A stretch of 6,214 nucleotides of DNA. Origin: Candidatus Methanocomedens sp. Its GTDB lineage: Archaea; Halobacteriota; Methanosarcinia; Methanosarcinales; Methanocomedenaceae. The stretch is from assembly GCA_009649835.1 (NCBI GenBank), contig PYCK01000095.1:1-6214 (forward strand), read 5' to 3'. This document shows, one piece after another, positions 1 to 6,190 of this stretch. Every line of letters starts with the position of its first letter. Position 1 is the first letter of the stretch. The notes under the pieces are model-generated. The model did not search any database. It was given only the letters and a program-made list of their open reading frames with translations, and had not been told where the DNA came from. The position numbers were made by a program, and so were the translations under genes.

Positions 1-1235
1 GGCGTACCAGCTATTTTTAAAAATGGTATACCAATACCGGCAAGTGCCAGGGAAGCAAATAACATGGTGATGCCCGTGATCTTCATCTTACTCATCAGAC
101 CACCCATTTCACGCAGATCATTTGTACCAGTCGAATGAATGACACTGCCTGCACATAAGAACAGACATGCTTTGAAGAATGCATGATTGATCAAATGGAA
201 CATGGCAAAACCTACTGCTGCAGCACCTATTACCGATCCCATTCCCAGTGCCAGCATCATATATCCAAGCTGGCTGATCGTGGAAAAGGCAAGTACACGT
301 TTGATATCGTTCATTACCAGTCCCATAGTAGATGCGAACAGTGCTGTAAAACCTCCTACGTAAGCTACAACCATCAGCGAATCCGGTGCCGCAATGAACA
401 TCGGGAATGTCCTGGCAACCAGATACACACCAGCCGTTACCATAGTAGCTGCATGGATCAAGGCCGACACCGTAGTGGGACCTTCCATTGCATCAGGCAA
501 CCATACATGTAGCGGGAACTGCCCGCTCTTACCTACCGCACCGCCAAAGAAGAGCAGTGTAATAATAGTAAGTTGACCTGAGGGTATATGATGAATATTT
601 TCGAATATCGTACTGAACTGGAGCAGATATACTGTCTCATGCCCTGTTAAATGAGGAAGCACATGTTCTCTCATATTAAAGAATAATATTACTATACCAG
701 CCAAAAACAGCACATCACCCACACGGGTTGTGAGGAATGCCTTCTTTCCGGCAGCAGCTGCTGTAGGTTTCCTGAACCAGAACCCGATCAACAGATATGA
801 ACACAGTCCTACCAGTTCCCAGGCAATAAAGAACTGAAGGATATTATCTGCCAGCACCACACCCAGCATTGCAGCAGTGAACAATGCGGTCTCTGCAAAA
901 TATCTGGGTTTGGCTGGATCATGTGCCATATAACCTATAGCATAGATGTGGATGAGCAAACTCACAAAAGTGACCATCATCAACATTACACTTGCCAGAG
1001 GATCTATCAAAATACCAACGTTCAATACTGAAAACCAATGAGCAGATACCTCAATGGGTACACCTGTTTCATTTATCTGTAAAAATGCCAGTACAGATAT
1101 AATACAGGATATGGCTATTGCCAGTATCGGTATATATCCTCCGCCTGAGGGGAGTTTCTTGCCAAAGGCAAGGGTAAGTACGAATGCTAACACCGGAAGT
1201 GCCGGTATCAAATATACTATATTATCAACAGCCAT
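1..1235 (-). CDS. fpoL: F420H2 dehydrogenase subunit L (antiporter-like, NuoL/ND5 family), 3' end cut by window edge
   Basis: This is a large proton-pumping membrane subunit of the Fpo complex, homologous to NuoL/ND5 and Mrp antiporter subunits. I translated it from the ATG at 1235. It stays open for 411 codons to the window edge without a stop, and the family usually runs past 600 residues, so the C-terminal third and the lateral helix are missing. It is almost entirely hydrophobic. Antiporter-family landmarks are present: FFIAWELVGLCSY with Glu140; GKSGQFPLHVWLPDAMEG at 235-252 with Lys236; SALIHAATMVTAGVYL at 257-272 with His261; and FHLINHAFFKACLF at 346-359 with His347, His351 and Lys355. 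These match the TM5 Glu, TM7 Lys and TM8 His/Lys of E. coli NuoL. It starts 3 bases after the fpoK stop, and the GAGGTGG ribosome site lies in the end of fpoK. FpoM and FpoN are similar in family, but the gene position and this motif set favour FpoL. Confidence 0.95.
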   Translation of the reverse strand, partial: MAVDNIVYLIPALPVLAFVLTLAFGKKLPSGGGYIPILAIAISCIISVLAFLQINETGVPIEVSAHWFSVLNVGILIDPLASVMLMMVTFVSLLIHIYAIGYMAHDPAKPRYFAETALFTAAMLGVVLADNILQFFIAWELVGLCSYLLIGFWFRKPTAAAAGKKAFLTTRVGDVLFLAGIVILFFNMREHVLPHLTGHETVYLLQFSTIFENIHHIPSGQLTIITLLFFGGAVGKSGQFPLHVWLPDAMEGPTTVSALIHAATMVTAGVYLVARTFPMFIAAPDSLMVVAYVGGFTALFASTMGLVMNDIKRVLAFSTISQLGYMMLALGMGSVIGAAAVGFAMFHLINHAFFKACLFLCAGSVIHSTGTNDLREMGGLMSKMKITGITMLFASLALAGIGIPFLKIAGT

Positions 1236-1238
1236 ATC

Positions 1239-1541
1239 TTACCACCTCAGGATGTTGATATTGTCGATATTGACATTGTTCTTAGACCTGAATATACTCA
1301 TTAATATTGCAAAACCAATAGCTGCTTCAGCCGCTGCCAAAGCAATACTGAACAGCACAAAAACATGACCGTTCACCTGGCTGAAATGTGATGCAAAGGC
1401 TATCAGGTTGATGTTAGCTGCATTAAGCATCAGTTCTATACACATCATGATCATAATTCCTGACCTTAATGTCATCACACCATAAACACCAATGCAGAAC
1501 ACAATGGCTGCAACAATTAGATAATAACTGACCGGTAACAT
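1239..1541 (-). CDS. fpoK: F420H2 dehydrogenase subunit K (NuoK/ND4L family)
   Basis: Small membrane subunit of the proton-translocating arm, packed between the J/A/H subunits and the antiporter-like subunits. The 100-residue product matches the usual NuoK length and has three predicted membrane segments (about 4-24, 28-50, 60-84). The family signature MMCIELMLNAANINLIAF is at 32-49 with Glu36, and the second motif, ALAAAEAAIGFAI, is at 67-79 with Glu72. These two membrane carboxylates sit at the same numbers as the essential Glu36/Glu72 of E. coli NuoK and are thought to pass the proton-coupling signal along the membrane. The polar C-terminal tail is rich in Asn and Ile. The ATG shares one base with the preceding TAA stop (TAATG at 1543-1539), and AGGAGGATG at 1554-1546 inside the end of fpoJ gives the ribosome site, so translation is probably coupled. 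Confidence 0.97.
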   Translation of the reverse strand: MLPVSYYLIVAAIVFCIGVYGVMTLRSGIMIMMCIELMLNAANINLIAFASHFSQVNGHVFVLFSIALAAAEAAIGFAILMSIFRSKNNVNIDNINILRW

Positions 1542-1846
1542 TACTCATCCTCCTTCTTGGCCATGTAAAGACTCCCTAAGAGTGCCGCTAACAGGATCAG
1601 TGCAAGAACCTCAAAGGGGATTACATATTTGGTGAACAATAGTCCTCCCACATGTTCAATCCCACTTGCATCCTTTGACCCGTCTTCCCAGACTGTATAA
1701 TCAATAGGTACACTTTCTGGCAGAGTGCTTGGCACTAAAGGCTCTAATCCGACAACACTAACAATCGCAAATACTAATACTGCCATCAACATAAGTGCAG
1801 TCACCAGGTTAATTATATTCCAACTTTTACTTGGTAATTGTTCCAT
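1541..1846 (-). CDS. fpoJ: F420H2 dehydrogenase subunit J, C-terminal half (split NuoJ/ND6)
   Basis: This 101-residue protein corresponds to the last two membrane helices of NuoJ/ND6. It has a segment at about 11-33, a polar loop at about 34-70 rich in Asp, Glu and Pro, and a second segment at about 75-95. The segment GLLFTKYVIPFEVLALILL (68-86) matches the conserved end of NuoJ, where a PFE motif opens the last helix. It would assemble beside the product of the preceding gene to rebuild one J subunit. An in-frame GTG at 1852 would add two residues and overlap the previous gene by four bases. I prefer the ATG at 1846 because GGAGGTG at 1861-1855 is 8 bases from it and only 2 from the GTG. It lies in a different reading frame from the N-terminal half, so the two are separate proteins. 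The function is inferred from family and position. Confidence 0.93.
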   Translation of the reverse strand: MEQLPSKSWNIINLVTALMLMAVLVFAIVSVVGLEPLVPSTLPESVPIDYTVWEDGSKDASGIEHVGGLLFTKYVIPFEVLALILLAALLGSLYMAKKEDE

Positions 1847-1848
1847 AA

Positions 1849-2106
1849 TCACTCCACCTCCTGGTTTCTCGTAGTAAGCATTACTGCAAAGAGTATCATC
1901 ACTCCAATGGCTCCTACATACACCAGTATCTGCACTACAGCTACGAACTGTGCACTAAGCAACACATAAAATCCGGCAGCACTCATCATAGCTATAACAC
2001 AATGGAAAGCACTGTGTACTACTTCCTTTGATTTTACCACCATGATGGATGAACCGATCATGATTATTGATATGATTGCAAAAGGTATTATCTGTAGGTC
2101 TATCAT
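1849..2106 (-). CDS. fpoJ: F420H2 dehydrogenase subunit J, N-terminal half (split NuoJ/ND6)
   Basis: This 85-residue protein carries the first three membrane helices of NuoJ/ND6 (about 4-24, 30-51, 55-78). The family signature HSAFHCVIAMMSAAGFYVLL is at 31-50, and VQILVYVGAIGVMILFAVML at 58-77 is the third helix, which in complex I holds the flexible pi-bulge near the E-channel. Full-length NuoJ proteins are roughly 160-200 residues and have five helices, so this is the front part only. The product ends NQEVE at a TGA (1851-1849), and its last codons form the ribosome site for the next gene. The start overlaps the fpoI stop as ATGA (2106-2103), with a GGGGGGT ribosome site about 8 bases upstream, typical of coupled translation. 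A split J is known in Methanosarcina-type fpo operons, so I read this as normal and not as a broken gene. Confidence 0.94.
   Translation of the reverse strand: MIDLQIIPFAIISIIMIGSSIMVVKSKEVVHSAFHCVIAMMSAAGFYVLLSAQFVAVVQILVYVGAIGVMILFAVMLTTRNQEVE
1855..1861 (-). promoter_or_regulatory. Ribosome binding site that decides the start of the C-terminal fpoJ gene
   Basis: A perfect GGAGGTG on the minus strand lies in the last codons of the N-terminal fpoJ gene. It is 8 bases from the ATG at 1846 but only 2 bases from the GTG at 1852, so the ATG is the likely start. Confidence 0.75.
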
Positions 2107-2498
2107 TTCGTATACCCCCCTGTCCTGCCTTCAAGTTCGGCTTTATTCGGAGCTGCAAGCTGGTCAGGGCTGTAGACTGTTTCTTCCTTGGTCCAACAAG
2201 CCAGTTCGAAGTGTTTTGTCATAGACAGTGCCCCATTCGGACAAAAATCAACACACAATCCGCAGAACATACAATGCCCGTTATCAAACTGTGGATACCA
2301 TTTTCCGCTTTTTACTATCTCAATAACATCATTGGGACACATCTGGGAACATATGCCGCACCCAACACATTTATCCATATCCAGATGTTGCTGCCCCCTG
2401 AATGCATCCGGCAGATCCATTATTTCTTCCGGATAAAGTCTCGTTACAGATTTTGTATATACAGTGCGAAGAGTTATTTGTAAATTTTTCAATACCAT
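2103..2498 (-). CDS. fpoI: F420H2 dehydrogenase subunit I, 2x[4Fe-4S] ferredoxin-type (NuoI/TYKY family)
   Basis: Iron-sulfur subunit that carries electrons from the F420H2-oxidising subunit towards the N2-type cluster in FpoB. The 131-residue product has two complete 4Fe-4S motifs: CVGCGICSQMCP with Cys44, 47, 50 and 54, and CMFCGLCVDFCP with Cys76, 79, 82 and 86. The last Cys of each motif ligates the opposite cluster, as is usual for this fold. The N-terminal part, RLYPEEIMDLPDAFRG (20-35), corresponds to the segment ahead of the clusters in NuoI, where a Y/W-P-E and RG pattern is typical. It has no membrane helix and should be a peripheral protein on the cytoplasmic side. It follows fpoH by 12 bases with a GGAGGGG ribosome site and overlaps fpoJ by four. 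Both clusters appear functional, and position next to fpoH excludes an unrelated ferredoxin. Confidence 0.96.
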   Translation of the reverse strand: MVLKNLQITLRTVYTKSVTRLYPEEIMDLPDAFRGQQHLDMDKCVGCGICSQMCPNDVIEIVKSGKWYPQFDNGHCMFCGLCVDFCPNGALSMTKHFELACWTKEETVYSPDQLAAPNKAELEGRTGGYTK

Positions 2499-2510
2499 CT
2501 TTTTCCCCTC

Positions 2511-3572
2511 CTATGCCCACAATAATCCTATGATAGTTGACCACACAAGGTTCAACAATGCAAGTGGAATTAATACCTTCCAACCTATATCGATGACCTG
2601 GTCGATCCTGTATCTCGGCAGGGCAGCTCTGATCCATATAAAAAGCATCATCACCATTATTGTCTTGGCAATCACCCAGAAGATTCCGGGAATGTATAGA
2701 TTGCCGACAATCGGGAGACCATTCCATCCACCCAGGAATATCAGGGTAACAATAAAAGAACCCACAACTGCATGGAGATATTCAGCAAAGAATGCCAGCC
2801 CCCATCTCATCCCGCTGTATTCCGTAGCCCATCCTGCGACAAGTTCTTCTTCTGCTTCAGTTTGGTCAAAGGGTATTCGTCCCACATCAGCCAACAAGGC
2901 TATGAAGAATACTACAAAACCCAACGGCTGTGCAATAATGAACCATATACTTGACTGGGCTTCCACTATTTCCACGATATCCAGTGAATGCGCCATTACT
3001 GCCACACTAATAACAGTAATACCCAGTGGGATTTCGTAACCAATCATCTTTGCTACGTTCCTGAACGCGGCAAGCACTGCATATTTACTGCTTGAACCCC
3101 ATCCTGCCATAAATGTAGCAAAGATGGCCAATCCGGACACAGCTTCAAGATACAGGATACTGATATCCATTCGGGATACTGCTACAGCATATTCGTTCCC
3201 CTTGATCACAAGAAGATCAAAAGGAATTACTGCCACCATCAAAAAACCTGACGTGAGTGCAACAATCGGTGCACCTATAAATAACCATTTATCAGCCTTG
3301 GCAGGGATAATATCTTCTTTAGTGAATAGTTTGATAGCATCTGCGATCAACTGCAATACACCAAATCGACCGCCTACCCGATTAGGACCAATCCTGGATT
3401 GCATATCTCCCAGGAACTTGCGCTCCAGATATACCATTACAAGAGCTCCGCCAAACACGGCTCCTATCACAAGCCCGCCAAGAACACCCCTGATCCAGGG
3501 CGCAAAATCGTTGGTTGCAAAAATAATAACAAGGTAATGCATAATTAGATCATATATTTCTATAATTGCCAT
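2511..3572 (-). CDS. fpoH: F420H2 dehydrogenase subunit H (NuoH/ND1 family), membrane anchor of the carrier site
   Basis: Membrane subunit that anchors the FpoB/C/D/I module and forms much of the chamber where the lipophilic carrier is reduced. The 353-residue product has about eight membrane segments (roughly 28-50, 97-120, 138-158, 177-197, 210-231, 262-283, 293-315, 330-350). NuoH/ND1 signatures are clear: ERKFLGDMQSRIGPNRVG at 50-67; GRIPFDQTEAEEELVAGW at 231-248, followed by TEYSGMRWG at 250-258; and IWIRAALPRYRIDQ at 312-325. The acidic TEAEEE run belongs to the loop leading into the E-channel, where the redox change is thought to be converted into proton movement. Length is close to the usual 320-350. 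The ATG at 3572 is preceded by GGAGGTG (3585-3579) with a 6-base spacer, and the first G of that site is the last base of the fpoD stop. Membrane-bound energy-converting hydrogenases have a related subunit, but flanking fpoD and fpoI settle the assignment. Confidence 0.97.
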   Translation of the reverse strand: MAIIEIYDLIMHYLVIIFATNDFAPWIRGVLGGLVIGAVFGGALVMVYLERKFLGDMQSRIGPNRVGGRFGVLQLIADAIKLFTKEDIIPAKADKWLFIGAPIVALTSGFLMVAVIPFDLLVIKGNEYAVAVSRMDISILYLEAVSGLAIFATFMAGWGSSSKYAVLAAFRNVAKMIGYEIPLGITVISVAVMAHSLDIVEIVEAQSSIWFIIAQPLGFVVFFIALLADVGRIPFDQTEAEEELVAGWATEYSGMRWGLAFFAEYLHAVVGSFIVTLIFLGGWNGLPIVGNLYIPGIFWVIAKTIMVMMLFIWIRAALPRYRIDQVIDIGWKVLIPLALLNLVWSTIIGLLWA

Positions 3573-3584
3573 AAATTACACCTC

Positions 3585-4715
3585 CTACCTATCTACCTCA
3601 CTGGTACATGAATCCATACTCGCTGCTATGGCTGCCACATCAGCTACGTATCCTCCCACCAATAATGGCGGAAGTGCCTGTGCCGTAGCAAAAGCAGGAC
3701 CCCTGATCCTGAACCGATATGGTTTATCGGAACCGTCAGAAATTATGTACATTCCCATTTCTCCCCTCGGATCTTCAATACGGGCATACACCTCTCCGGG
3801 TTTGGGCCGCGTGATATATGGTGTTACATCCTGCTTATACGGACCCGAAGGCATCTGGTCCAGACACTGTTCAATAATATAGATACTCTCAAGTATCTCC
3901 AGTAATCGTACTTTGACCCGTGAGAATACGTCACCATCAGTCTGGGTGATTACCTTGAAATCAAGATCATCATATACCAGATAAGGTTCCATCCGTCTCA
4001 GGTCATACTCCACTCCGGCGGCCCTTAAAGGCGGTCCTGCCACACCAAGTTCACCGGCTTCTTTGGCAGTTAATACTCCTACACCTTTAGTCCTTCTGAG
4101 GTATATCGAATCACTGGACAACATCTCATCATGGGATTTGACCTGTTTCTTCAGTTCTCCCAGGGTTTTTAATGCCATCTCCTTATAACCTGGAGGCAGG
4201 TCATTCGCTACCCCGCCAAACCTTGCATAATTATGGTTCAGTCTTGAGCCCGTAATAGCTTCCAGCAGGGACACTACCCCTTCTCGCTCCCTGACCATAT
4301 AGATGAACATGGTCAAAAAGCCCACGTCTGTAGCATATTCACCTATTCCTAACAGATGGCTCTGTAATCTGCAAAGTTCATTAGTTAATACCCTGAGATA
4401 CTTGGCACGCTCAGTTGGTTCTATGCCCAACAGTTCCTCAACACCACGGCAATAGACATCGTTGTTGGAATTAGAGGCAAGATAACATATCCTGTCTGTC
4501 AGCGGAAGGATCTGGAGATATGTCCTGTCTTCAAACACCTTTTCCATACCTTTATGAATATAACCTATCTTGAGTTCGGCTTCCCTTATTGTTTCACCCT
4601 CGATCTTCAAATCAAGCAAAAAAGGACCAGGTTGCAGCGGATGCTGTGGTCCGAGATGCAGGAGTATCTCAGATGGTTTGGTAGGGGAAGTGATTTGAGT
4701 TGCTTCATGCGTCAT
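3585..4715 (-). CDS. fpoD: F420H2 dehydrogenase subunit D (NuoD/49 kDa family)
   Basis: Peripheral subunit descended from the large subunit of NiFe hydrogenases. With FpoB it forms the site where the membrane carrier takes electrons. The 376-residue product is collinear with NuoD: LHLGPQHPLQPGPF at 19-32; IGYIHKGMEKVFEDRTYLQ at 50-68; RLNHNYARFGGV at 158-169; GVGVLTAKEAGELGVAGP at 211-228; EDPRGEMGMYIISDGSDKPYR at 314-334; and a C-terminus of SEVDR. The hydrogenase Ni-binding cysteines are absent, as expected for complex I relatives. Compared with Thermus Nqo4, the residues at the Tyr87 and Asp139 positions are kept (Tyr78 and Asp130), but the His38 position is Pro29. The start has AGGTGAT (4727-4721) with a 5-base spacer, overlapping the fpoC stop. 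The ten-base gap to fpoC and twelve-base gap to fpoH fit a single operon. Confidence 0.97.
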   Translation of the reverse strand: MTHEATQITSPTKPSEILLHLGPQHPLQPGPFLLDLKIEGETIREAELKIGYIHKGMEKVFEDRTYLQILPLTDRICYLASNSNNDVYCRGVEELLGIEPTERAKYLRVLTNELCRLQSHLLGIGEYATDVGFLTMFIYMVREREGVVSLLEAITGSRLNHNYARFGGVANDLPPGYKEMALKTLGELKKQVKSHDEMLSSDSIYLRRTKGVGVLTAKEAGELGVAGPPLRAAGVEYDLRRMEPYLVYDDLDFKVITQTDGDVFSRVKVRLLEILESIYIIEQCLDQMPSGPYKQDVTPYITRPKPGEVYARIEDPRGEMGMYIISDGSDKPYRFRIRGPAFATAQALPPLLVGGYVADVAAIAASMDSCTSEVDR

Positions 4716-4725
4716 TATTCATCAC

Positions 4726-5193
4726 CTATGTTAGATCGGGATACCCAGCGTAATCTTTACGCAGTGGCCATTCTCCTTCCATTTCTTCTATCAGCAATAG
4801 GACCTTCATATACGGACAATCATTAAATTTGATCCCATAAAGTTCATATGTTTCCCTTTCATACCAGTTTGCATTCCAGTAGATACCACATAGTGAATCT
4901 ATATTCGGATCATCTCTTGGTAATGAAGCTTTTAATGTTATGACCAACGGTGCCGAATATGATGTGACATGATATACCACCTCCATCTTATCAGGAGGAT
5001 AATCCACACCTGAAACACAGGAAAGATGGTCGAAACCGTTGTCAAGTAAAAACTGCATGATCTCTTTTACTTTGCCTGGATCTATTCTTGCTACCGCCCT
5101 GTTAGGTGAGGGGACATCCACATCAGAAACTGCATCCTTGAACGTATTTGACAGTTCTATCATGATGGTTTTATCGATCTTTTCATCTCCCAT
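4726..5193 (-). CDS. fpoC: F420H2 dehydrogenase subunit C (NuoC/30 kDa family)
   Basis: Cofactor-free structural subunit that packs against FpoD and FpoB in the peripheral module. The 155-residue product shows the family core NGFDHLSCVSGVDYPP at 52-67, the 30-kDa signature WYERETYELYGIKF at 110-123, and the terminal WPLRKDY at 142-148. In most NuoC proteins the signature reads ERE-x-x-D-x-x-G-I; here the Asp position is Glu117, a conservative change. The protein stands alone and is not fused to NuoD as in E. coli. It ends soon after the PLRKDY motif, so it has no C-terminal extension. The start at 5193 lies 3 bases beyond the fpoB stop, with GGTGGTG inside the end of fpoB as the likely ribosome site. 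A later Met at residue 11 is possible but has a poorer upstream sequence. Confidence 0.96.
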   Translation of the reverse strand: MGDEKIDKTIMIELSNTFKDAVSDVDVPSPNRAVARIDPGKVKEIMQFLLDNGFDHLSCVSGVDYPPDKMEVVYHVTSYSAPLVITLKASLPRDDPNIDSLCGIYWNANWYERETYELYGIKFNDCPYMKVLLLIEEMEGEWPLRKDYAGYPDLT

Positions 5194-5196
5194 ATT

Positions 5197-5739
5197 TTAC
5201 ACACCACCATCTGCTGGATTTGGTATTACAGTCCTGTCCTGCTCAGCCACGATCTTTTTCTGAAGTTCAATGAAACCCTGTAAAAGAGCTTCGGGTCTTG
5301 GCGGACAGCCAGGAATATAAATATCCACAGGGAATATTTCATCAAGATGTGTGACTGTACTATATGATTCCCACCAGGGACCGCCGGAGATTGCACACTC
5401 ACCCATCATCAATATCCACCTAGGTTCTAACATCTGGTCCCAGACCCTTTTTAGAGCAGGCAGATATTTCTTGGAAACATAACCACTGATCATCATTACA
5501 TCAGCCTGTCTCGGGGAACACCTCGGGATGATACCAAACCTGTCAGTGTCATAATGGGCTACACCCACGCATATTTGTTCAATTCCGCAGCAACCCATCG
5601 GATGGGTCATGAACCATAACGAGTTCTTTCTGCCCCAGTTCACAATTTTCTGGAGCGGTGAATTTTTAATGAACTCTTGTATTGCGCTAGCAGAAGTGAC
5701 CGTAACATTCGGTGGAAGTTCAGCCTCTATCTCACCCAT
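5197..5739 (-). CDS. fpoB: F420H2 dehydrogenase subunit B (NuoB/PSST family), N2-type [4Fe-4S] cluster
   Basis: Carries the last iron-sulfur cluster of the electron chain, which reduces the membrane carrier at the interface with FpoD and FpoH. From the preferred start the product has 180 residues. The cluster ligands are the adjacent pair Cys50-Cys51 in HPMGCCGIEQICVG, Cys115 in MMGECAISGGPWWESYS, and Cys145 in YIPGCPPRPEALL, the same pattern as NuoB. NWGRKNSLWFM (34-44) and DTDRFGIIPRCSPRQADVMMISG (64-86) are also typical. Two starts are possible. The ATG at 5760 gives 187 residues, a 34-base overlap with fpoA and only a weak upstream site. The ATG at 5739 has GGGGGT six bases upstream, overlaps fpoA by 13 bases, and gives an N-terminus MGEIEAELPP. 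I chose the latter. The N-terminal 20 or so residues are not expected to be structured in either case. Confidence 0.95.
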   Translation of the reverse strand: MGEIEAELPPNVTVTSASAIQEFIKNSPLQKIVNWGRKNSLWFMTHPMGCCGIEQICVGVAHYDTDRFGIIPRCSPRQADVMMISGYVSKKYLPALKRVWDQMLEPRWILMMGECAISGGPWWESYSTVTHLDEIFPVDIYIPGCPPRPEALLQGFIELQKKIVAEQDRTVIPNPADGGV

Positions 5740-6119
5740 TCCAAGACCCCCTTCTTCCATTCATATACAAGTCCTAATAGTACAACAATCATAAACAATA
5801 CCATCGCTAAAATGCTAAATCCTGTAGTAAAACCTGGTGTAGTCACAGAATCATTCACATAAACAGTAACCCATGGGTAAAGGAACAACAATTCAACATC
5901 AAACAATACAAAAAGTATTGCATATGCATAATATTCGACATTAAACATCATGTTCGCACTACCGGTGGGCACAGAACCACTTTCATAGGTTGTGAACTTA
6001 ATTGGATTCTTGCTTCTCGGCGATATCTGCTTTACAATAAACATTATTGCCAAGGGTATTACTAAACCAAATACAATGAAAATAGCTACAGGTATAAAAT
6101 TATCAATAATCTCCGCCAT
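5727..6119 (-). CDS. fpoA: F420H2 dehydrogenase subunit A (NuoA/ND3 family), first gene of the operon
   Basis: Small membrane subunit next to the carrier site and E-channel. The 130-residue product has three predicted helices (about 7-29, 62-84, 100-119) and the NuoA signatures: PRSKNPIKFTTYESGSVPTG at 34-53 is the long loop between helices 1 and 2, which in complex I reaches the carrier site, and YYAYAILFVLFDVELLFLYPW at 63-83 contains the conserved membrane acids Asp74 and Glu76. Length is normal for the family (about 115-150). The start at 6119 is supported by AGGTGAT at 6129-6123. Being first in the unit and the only gene preceded by a noncoding leader and TATA-like box, it probably sets transcription of all the genes to its left. 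The end overlaps fpoB by 13 bases, or 34 with the earlier fpoB start. Confidence 0.97.
   Translation of the reverse strand: MAEIIDNFIPVAIFIVFGLVIPLAIMFIVKQISPRSKNPIKFTTYESGSVPTGSANMMFNVEYYAYAILFVLFDVELLFLYPWVTVYVNDSVTTPGFTTGFSILAMVLFMIVVLLGLVYEWKKGVLEWVR
5746..5751 (-). promoter_or_regulatory. Ribosome binding site that favours the later fpoB start
   Basis: GGGGGT on the minus strand, one mismatch from GGAGGT, sits 6 bases upstream of the ATG at 5739 and lies within the fpoA coding end. The earlier ATG at 5760 has only AGGA in a poor position. This argues for the 180-residue form of FpoB, though it is not decisive. Confidence 0.6.
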
Positions 6120-6122
6120 ATC

Positions 6123-6129
6123 ATCACCT
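6123..6129 (-). promoter_or_regulatory. Ribosome binding site of fpoA
   Basis: AGGTGAT on the minus strand is complementary to the usual 3' end of archaeal 16S rRNA. It ends 3 bases before the fpoA ATG (5 bases measured from its AGGTG core). It supports a leadered transcript and fixes the fpoA start at 6119. Confidence 0.75.
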
Positions 6130-6160
6130 ATATGTCCATTCGATATTGAGAGTTGAATTC

Positions 6161-6172
6161 TATGTATAAAAA
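6161..6172 (-). promoter_or_regulatory. Candidate archaeal TATA box for the fpo operon
   Basis: On the minus strand this reads TTTTTATACATA, a fair match to the archaeal TATA element. It lies about 41-53 bases upstream of the fpoA ATG. With the usual spacing of about 25 bases between TATA centre and transcription start, the start would fall near 6141, leaving a leader of roughly 20 bases that includes the ribosome site. The bases just upstream (ATAACA) are a weak B-recognition element at best. It is the only clear candidate in the leader, and no other intergenic gap in the window is long enough to hold a promoter. Transcription start not shown. Confidence 0.55.
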
Positions 6173-6190
6173 TGTTATGAAATGTTCATG
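6171..6190. repeat. Tandem 10-bp near-repeat just upstream of the TATA box
   Basis: On the plus strand AATGTTATGA (6171-6180) is followed at once by AATGTTCATG (6181-6190); the first six bases are identical and the unit is 10 bases, about one helical turn. It abuts the TATA-like box on the side where the B-recognition element and activator sites lie, and its right end runs into the inverted repeat. It may be a regulatory site or chance in AT-rich DNA. Confidence 0.35.

Noticed and set aside
183..576. Open frames on the plus strand of about 60-110 codons
   Set aside because: They are antisense to the intact fpoL frame, have no ribosome sites or recognisable motifs, and their composition (Cys/His/Ser-rich) looks like a complement of a membrane-protein gene.
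2371..2727. Minus-strand open frame of 118 codons crossing the fpoH/fpoI junction
   Set aside because: It is out of frame with both genes, shows no domain, and both real genes have their own ribosome sites.
2464..3039. Plus-strand open frame of 191 codons
   Set aside because: It lies opposite fpoH and the start of fpoI, whose translations carry clear family motifs; the length reflects codon bias of the opposite strand.
5740..5760. A 7-residue N-terminal extension of FpoB from the ATG at 5760
   Set aside because: The upstream sequence is weak and the overlap with fpoA longer, while the ATG at 5739 has a GGGGGT site at good spacing; kept only as an alternative.
5976..5987. FpoA has Tyr-Glu-Ser-Gly where mitochondrial ND3 has a Cys in the switch loop
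   Set aside because: Ser at this place is common in bacterial NuoA, E. coli included as I recall, so it is not a distinctive loss.
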